This document shows positions 7,320 through 10,330 of a stretch of 10,330 nucleotides of DNA, one piece after another. The notes under the pieces are model-generated. The model saw only the letters and a list, made by a program, of their open reading frames with translations. It searched no databases and was not told where the DNA came from. The stretch covers positions 1 to 10,330 of the forward strand of contig JAIOHO010000655.1 in the NCBI GenBank assembly GCA_019912905.1. The letters run 5' to 3'. Each line of letters starts with the position of its first letter. Position 1 is the stretch's first letter. Made by a program: the position numbers and the translations under genes. This DNA comes from Anaerolineae bacterium. GTDB lineage: Bacteria; Chloroflexota; Anaerolineae; Aggregatilineales; Phototrophicaceae.

Positions 7320-8330
7320 ATGGAATTCCGACGCCTGGGAAAATCCGGCCTCAAAGTGAGCGCGCTGTCGTTCGGGGCCTGGGTCACATTCGGCCAGCAG
7401 TACGGGGTCGATCAGGCCCTTGAAATCATGACGGCGGCCTATGATCGCGGCTGTAATTTCTTCGACAACGCCGAGGTCTACGCGCGCGGTCAGGCAGAGA
7501 CGGTCATGGGCGAGGCGCTGACCAAAGCAGGCTGGCGGCGCGACAGCTACCTCGTCTCCAGCAAGGTGTTTGGCGGTTCGGTCGAGAATCCCTCCCCGAT
7601 CCAGCGCGGCTTGTCGCGCAAGCACATTTACCACGCTTGCCATCAGGCCATCGAGCGGCTGCAAAGCGATTATCTCGATCTGTTTTTCTGTCACCGGCCT
7701 GACCCAGAAGTGCCCATCGAAGAAACCGTCCGCGCCATGACTGAGCTGATCCAGCGCGGCGACGTGCTCTACTGGGGCACCAGCGAATGGTCCGCGCAGC
7801 AGTTGATGGAAGCTTACGCTGTGGCCCGTCAGTATAACCTGATTGCGCCGACGATGGAGCAGCCCGAATACAATATGTTCCACCGCTACCGCTTCGAACA
7901 CGAATACGCCCGGCTGTATCACGAAGATACCTTGGGGCTGGGCACGACGATCTGGTCACCGCTGGCAAGTGGACTCCTCACCGGCAAGTATAACGACGGC
8001 ATTCCCGACGACAGCCGCATGAATCTGCCGTCTTATGGCTGGCTGAAAGCCCGGCTGGAGAGTGAAACGGGTCAGTCACAGCTGGCGAAGGTGCGGGAAC
8101 TTACGGTGATTGCCGGCGAATTAGGCACCAGCATGGCGAAATTGGCGCTGGCCTGGTGTCTGAAGAACCCCCGTGTCAGCACCGTCATCACCGGCGCATC
8201 CCGAGCCTCGCAGGTCGAGGAAAATTTTGCCGCGCTGGATGTCGTGCCGCGATTGACCGACGACGTGATGGCCGAGATTGAGACCATCCTCGACAACCAG
8301 CACGACCATCTGTACGGGGCGAATACATAA
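7320..8330 (+). CDS. Aldo/keto reductase, voltage-gated K+ channel beta-subunit-like group
   Basis: This 336-residue soluble NADPH-dependent oxidoreductase has the (beta/alpha)8 aldo/keto reductase fold and would reduce aldehydes or ketones. The catalytic tetrad is visible as Asp49 and Tyr54 in FFDNAEVY, Lys82 in VSSKVF and His125 in FFCHRPD. The cofactor-binding parts are [14 protein letters not shown] (211-224) and [14 protein letters not shown] (290-303). The start [19 protein letters not shown] and [11 protein letters not shown] match the Kv-beta-like group, whose bacterial members are common and mostly lack a known natural substrate. Unlike the mammalian beta subunits, which as I recall have Asn at the fourth tetrad position, this protein keeps the His. 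The start is supported by AAGGAAAGG at 7303-7311, 8 bases before the ATG. It may be cotranscribed with the SDR gene, although a -10-like box lies between them. It ends before a convergent tRNA gene. Confidence 0.93.
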   Translation: MEFRRLGKSGLKVSALSFGAWVTFGQQYGVDQALEIMTAAYDRGCNFFDNAEVYARGQAETVMGEALTKAGWRRDSYLVSSKVFGGSVENPSPIQRGLSRKHIYHACHQAIERLQSDYLDLFFCHRPDPEVPIEETVRAMTELIQRGDVLYWGTSEWSAQQLMEAYAVARQYNLIAPTMEQPEYNMFHRYRFEHEYARLYHEDTLGLGTTIWSPLASGLLTGKYNDGIPDDSRMNLPSYGWLKARLESETGQSQLAKVRELTVIAGELGTSMAKLALAWCLKNPRVSTVITGASRASQVEENFAALDVVPRLTDDVMAEIETILDNQHDHLYGANT

Positions 8331-8352
8331 CGGCTGAGGCTGCCAACCGCCC

Positions 8353-8407
8353 CCTCGCCCTGTCCCTTCCTCGTCATTATCTTGATGACTGAGGGGCCGG
8401 GGTGAGG
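8353..8407. repeat. 55-bp imperfect palindromic intergenic element
   Basis: Outer arms CCTCGCCC (8353-8360) and GGGTGAGG (8400-8407) pair over 8 bp with one G-T. The inner arms TTCCTCGTCAT (8367-8377) and ATGAC-T-GAGGGG (8385-8396) pair over 11 bp with one bulged T. The CCTCACCCCGGCCCCTC-like sequence read on the minus strand resembles dispersed palindromes seen between genes in several high-GC phyla. It lies between the convergent reductase and tRNA genes and could help end the reductase transcript, though no T run follows on the plus strand. Confidence 0.6.
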
Positions 8408-8415
8408 ACCTCGGG

Positions 8416-8445
8416 AAATAAAAAAGCCCGTCAGATTGACAGGCT
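8416..8445 (-). terminator. Rho-independent terminator of the tRNA-Ser transcript
   Basis: On the minus strand, AGCCTGTCA and TGACGGGCT form a 9-bp stem (one G-T) with a 3-base ATC loop, followed by TTTTTTATTT. The stem begins 5 bases beyond the mature tRNA 3' end, so this is a canonical intrinsic terminator for the tRNA gene. Confidence 0.92.
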
Positions 8446-8448
8446 GGT

Positions 8449-8537
<89 letters not shown>

Positions 8538-8549
8538 AGTGGTGGCTGA

Positions 8550-8578
8550 ATGATACTGATACCCCGCCCAAATGACAA
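8550..8578 (-). promoter_or_regulatory. Sigma-70-type promoter of tRNA-Ser
   Basis: On the minus strand, TTGTCA (8573-8578) is followed after exactly 17 bases by TATCAT (8550-8555), and the mature tRNA begins 12 bases later at 8537. Each hexamer matches five of six consensus bases and the spacing is ideal, making it the best promoter in the window. Confidence 0.85.
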
Positions 8579-8616
8579 GGGAGAAACCACGCCGATTGTT
8601 GGGGTATCCACTCGTG

Positions 8617-8644
8617 AGAGGCGGCCCCTCGCGCGACCGCCTCT
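8617..8644 (-). repeat. Hairpin after the secreted hydrolase gene
   Basis: AGAGGCGG (8617-8624) and CCGCCTCT (8637-8644) form a perfect 8-bp stem with a 12-base loop, 12 bases past the hydrolase stop codon. No T run follows on either strand. It may stabilise the mRNA end or act as a weak or factor-dependent terminator. Confidence 0.55.
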
Positions 8645-8656
8645 GTAAAAACCAGT

Positions 8657-9904
8657 CTATTTCAGCGTCGTCTCATAGGCGATGCCAGGAAAATCGACGT
8701 TCTCCGCCAGCAGCGCAGCGTGCGCCTCCGCATCGCCCTTCAGCACGTCGAGTAGAAAAGCGGTGGCAAAATGGTTGATGAGGTCGTGCGCTCGATCCAT
8801 ATCCCAGACGGCATCGGAGCAGAAGTAATGGGCACCAATATCGAGCATCCAGAGTTCATCATTGCATGGCGTGTTGAACAAGCTGTGCTCGGCAGACTCG
8901 ATCCCCACCAGGGATTTCTGCTGGCTGCCAATATGATCGTAAGCGAAGCGCGCGCCCCAGGCATAGGGTGTCGACGTGTCAAGAGTGCCACCCATCGCCA
9001 ACATCGGAATCGTCACCTCAGCGAGACCATCGTTGCCGAACAGATAAGCATCGCCTGCCAAAGGTAGAACCGCTTTGATCCGCGGGTCGCCCATCGACGG
9101 CCACAGGCCTTCCGGCATCGGATCAAGCCCGGCAAGTCGCGCCAATTCTACTTCATTCGGGACAATCTGAGGACAAAACAGAACTTCTGATACAGCCGGA
9201 TCATCGCTGACATCCGCACAGTAAGTATTGTACGCTTCGAGATCATAACGCGCACCGGCAGCAGCCAGGGCGGTGTAACCCCCATATGAGTGTCCTGAAA
9301 TCGCGACCTGGTCCATGTCAATCAGCCCCTCGAACATCCCGCCTGAGCCTGTCAAGCTGTCAGCGTAGTCCAGGACCCTGACTATATCGCGTGGTCGGTC
9401 TGCCGTAATTTGCAAGACATCGCGATTGGGATCCCCCTCAAAATACCAGTGCTCGGGGTGATCGGGCGCAACAACCACAAAACCATAGGATGCGAGATGC
9501 TCGGGAAAATAGGCGTGCCGGGCAGGAAAAGCGGCGTAGCCGTGCGAGAAAACGATCAGTGGATACGGGGCGTCAACCGCATCCGGTGACGCGTCGCGTA
9601 GGGCGCGCCCGATTACGGTGTAGTCACCCTCGGGCATGGTTACCCACTTTATGATCGGCGTGTAAGCAACGCTTTCTTCTTTGTTTTCCGGATTCAGCGC
9701 CGGATACCACACCGTCAGCGGGATGGGGCGCTCCGCATCCTCAATGACGAACTCCTGTGTCCCGACCCAATACGGCCCGTGCAGGGCATAGGTCGGCGCA
9801 TCCGGGCGCAGACCGACCTGTGGCGGACCTTCCTCCTGGGCCAGCGTCGGCACGATGAACACCAACAACAGCAACAAACTGAGAAGAATCCATCGCCTGT
9901 GCAT
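8657..9904 (-). CDS. Secreted alpha/beta hydrolase (PAF-acetylhydrolase / dienelactone hydrolase-like)
   Basis: This 415-residue exported serine hydrolase starts with a classic Sec signal peptide: MHRR, a Leu/Ile/Val core at 5-19, and likely cleavage after PTLA at residue 22. The fold is marked by the strand and oxyanion segment PLIVFSHGY (115-123), FVVVAPDHPEH (142-152), and the nucleophile elbow GHSYGG with Ser206. Asp309 (GGTLDTSTPY) and His340 (SAEHSLFN) are good candidates for the rest of the triad. Four cysteines at 229, 244, 347 and 362 could form disulfides outside the cell. It probably cleaves an ester, such as a lipid, polyester or xenobiotic; specificity is not readable. The start at 9904 is supported by AGGAGG 11 bases upstream (9916-9921). 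A terminator-shaped hairpin abuts that site. G+C is lower than in its neighbours (59/120 at 9121-9240 by hand count). Confidence 0.88.
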   Translation of the reverse strand: MHRRWILLSLLLLLVFIVPTLAQEEGPPQVGLRPDAPTYALHGPYWVGTQEFVIEDAERPIPLTVWYPALNPENKEESVAYTPIIKWVTMPEGDYTVIGRALRDASPDAVDAPYPLIVFSHGYAAFPARHAYFPEHLASYGFVVVAPDHPEHWYFEGDPNRDVLQITADRPRDIVRVLDYADSLTGSGGMFEGLIDMDQVAISGHSYGGYTALAAAGARYDLEAYNTYCADVSDDPAVSEVLFCPQIVPNEVELARLAGLDPMPEGLWPSMGDPRIKAVLPLAGDAYLFGNDGLAEVTIPMLAMGGTLDTSTPYAWGARFAYDHIGSQQKSLVGIESAEHSLFNTPCNDELWMLDIGAHYFCSDAVWDMDRAHDLINHFATAFLLDVLKGDAEAHAALLAENVDFPGIAYETTLK

Positions 9905-10129
9905 TTTTCTTCCTTCCTCCTAAAGAAACAAAAAACCGAAAGTCATACCCGGGAGGGCAGCTTTCGGCAGCTATCGAGACACAATTCTGTTTTCTGCCGC
10001 TGCAAAGTCCGCAACAGCGACGTGATGCTAATTCAGCATATACGCCAGATTGAAGTCTGTGGTCATATTATCGGGGATACTAATGTCATTGGTCGTTCGG
10101 TCAGATTCCTACCAGGATGAGGAACCTGC
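9905..10129 (-). other. AT-richer intergenic and leader region between tadA and the hydrolase gene
   Basis: These 225 bases contain the leader hairpin described separately, a 5-bp stem (CGCTG/CAGCG on the minus strand, about 9998-10019), and a 7-bp stem just after the tadA stop (GATTCCT 10104-10110 with AGGAACC 10120-10126, one G-T) that lacks a T run. I see no coding sequence and no promoter with two good boxes. TATGAC (complement of 9942-9947) is the nearest -10-like sequence to the hydrolase gene. Confidence 0.4.
9922..9967 (-). terminator. Terminator-shaped hairpin abutting the hydrolase ribosome-binding site
   Basis: On the minus strand, CCGAAAG (9961-9967) and CTTTCGG (9936-9942) form a 7-bp stem around an 18-base loop, followed by TTTTTTGTTTCTTT and then directly by AGGAGG. 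It can be read either as the terminator of the upstream tadA transcript or as an attenuator in the hydrolase leader. The stem is modest and the loop large, so its efficiency is uncertain. Confidence 0.65.
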
Positions 10130-10330
10130 CTATTTTTGCCCTTCGGCGCGCAGCTTGCGGAAAAAGGCGCGAATCTGCTCGGCGGCTTCGTCGGCCAGCA
10201 GGCCGGACTCGACTTCGACGCGGTGATTGAGCGCTTCGTGCTGCAAGATATTGAGCACGCTGCCCGCAGCCCCGGCTTTGGGGTCCGGCGCGGCATACAC
10301 CAGGCGCGGCAGCCGGGCCAGCACCATCGC
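10130..10330 (-). CDS. tadA: tRNA-specific adenosine deaminase TadA, C-terminal part (5' end outside window)
   Basis: Sixty-seven residues up to the TAG at 10130-10132 match the C-terminal end of TadA. TadA converts A34 to inosine in tRNA-Arg(ACG) so that one tRNA reads CGU, CGC and CGA. The diagnostic run is RLVYAAPDPKAGAAGS followed by LNILQHEALNHRVEVESGLL and the C-terminal helix with IRAFFRKLR. This parallels the E. coli ending (DAKTGAAGS, NHRVEITEGILADEC, FFRMRR). The catalytic HAE and PCxxC zinc motifs lie in the part outside the window, so activity cannot be checked here. The gene is on the same strand as the secreted hydrolase, 225 bases upstream of it; a shared transcript would have to read through the hairpin at 9922-9967. 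Confidence 0.93.
   Translation of the reverse strand, partial: AMVLARLPRLVYAAPDPKAGAAGSVLNILQHEALNHRVEVESGLLADEAAEQIRAFFRKLRAEGQK

Noticed and set aside
9905..10129. T-box or other known riboswitch in the hydrolase leader
   Set aside because: No T-box consensus (TGG-ACC-GCG type) or other riboswitch core that I can recognise is present; only the simple hairpin is supported.

Overview
The window is high-GC bacterial DNA (a hand count gives 83/120 G+C at 3121-3240) with tightly packed genes and recognisable Shine-Dalgarno sites. It carries a Tat-exported sugar-type solute-binding protein, GH172 and GH2 glycosidases and a tRNA gene without an encoded CCA end. This mixture resembles Chloroflexota (Anaerolineae-like) genomes, but that placement is inferred from gene flavour and was not tested with a marker gene.

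Layout. (1) 1-4720, plus strand: a carbohydrate-use block. It holds the C-terminal half of a DUF2961/GH172 glycosidase, a Tat-dependent family 1 extracellular solute-binding protein, and a large cytoplasmic GH2-type glycosidase. A perfect 10-bp hairpin lies between the last two. No ABC permease gene lies in the window, so the binding protein is an orphan here. (2) 4721-5732, plus strand: a multi-pass membrane protein of the alkaline ceramidase/CREST superfamily, with its own -10-like box. It converges tail to tail with (3) a DUF1684 protein at 5729-6262 on the minus strand; both stop codons share one CTAG. (4) 6263-8330: a divergent spacer, then an SDR oxidoreductase and an aldo/keto reductase on the plus strand, the second with its own -10-like box and ribosome-binding site. 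(5) 8353-8580: a long imperfect palindrome, a strong terminator, a tRNA-Ser(CGA) on the minus strand, and a good sigma-70-type promoter for that tRNA. (6) 8657-9904, minus strand: a secreted alpha/beta hydrolase of lower G+C. A terminator-shaped hairpin ends directly against its Shine-Dalgarno. (7) 10130-10330, minus strand: the C-terminal end of the tRNA adenosine deaminase TadA.

How the genes fit together. The first block plausibly captures an oligosaccharide outside the cell (binding protein) and cuts it (GH172 plus GH2). GH172 members studied so far act on furanosides, so a fructose- or arabinofuranose-containing glycan is possible, but the substrate cannot be read from the sequence. The remaining genes look like independent housekeeping or accessory transcription units. 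I found no CRISPR array, transposase, integrase or obvious defence system. The points most worth a second look are the GH2 enzyme with Cys in place of the near-invariant Asn before its acid/base Glu, the bacterial CREST hydrolase with complete metal-site geometry, the orphan binding protein, and the leader hairpin of the secreted hydrolase.
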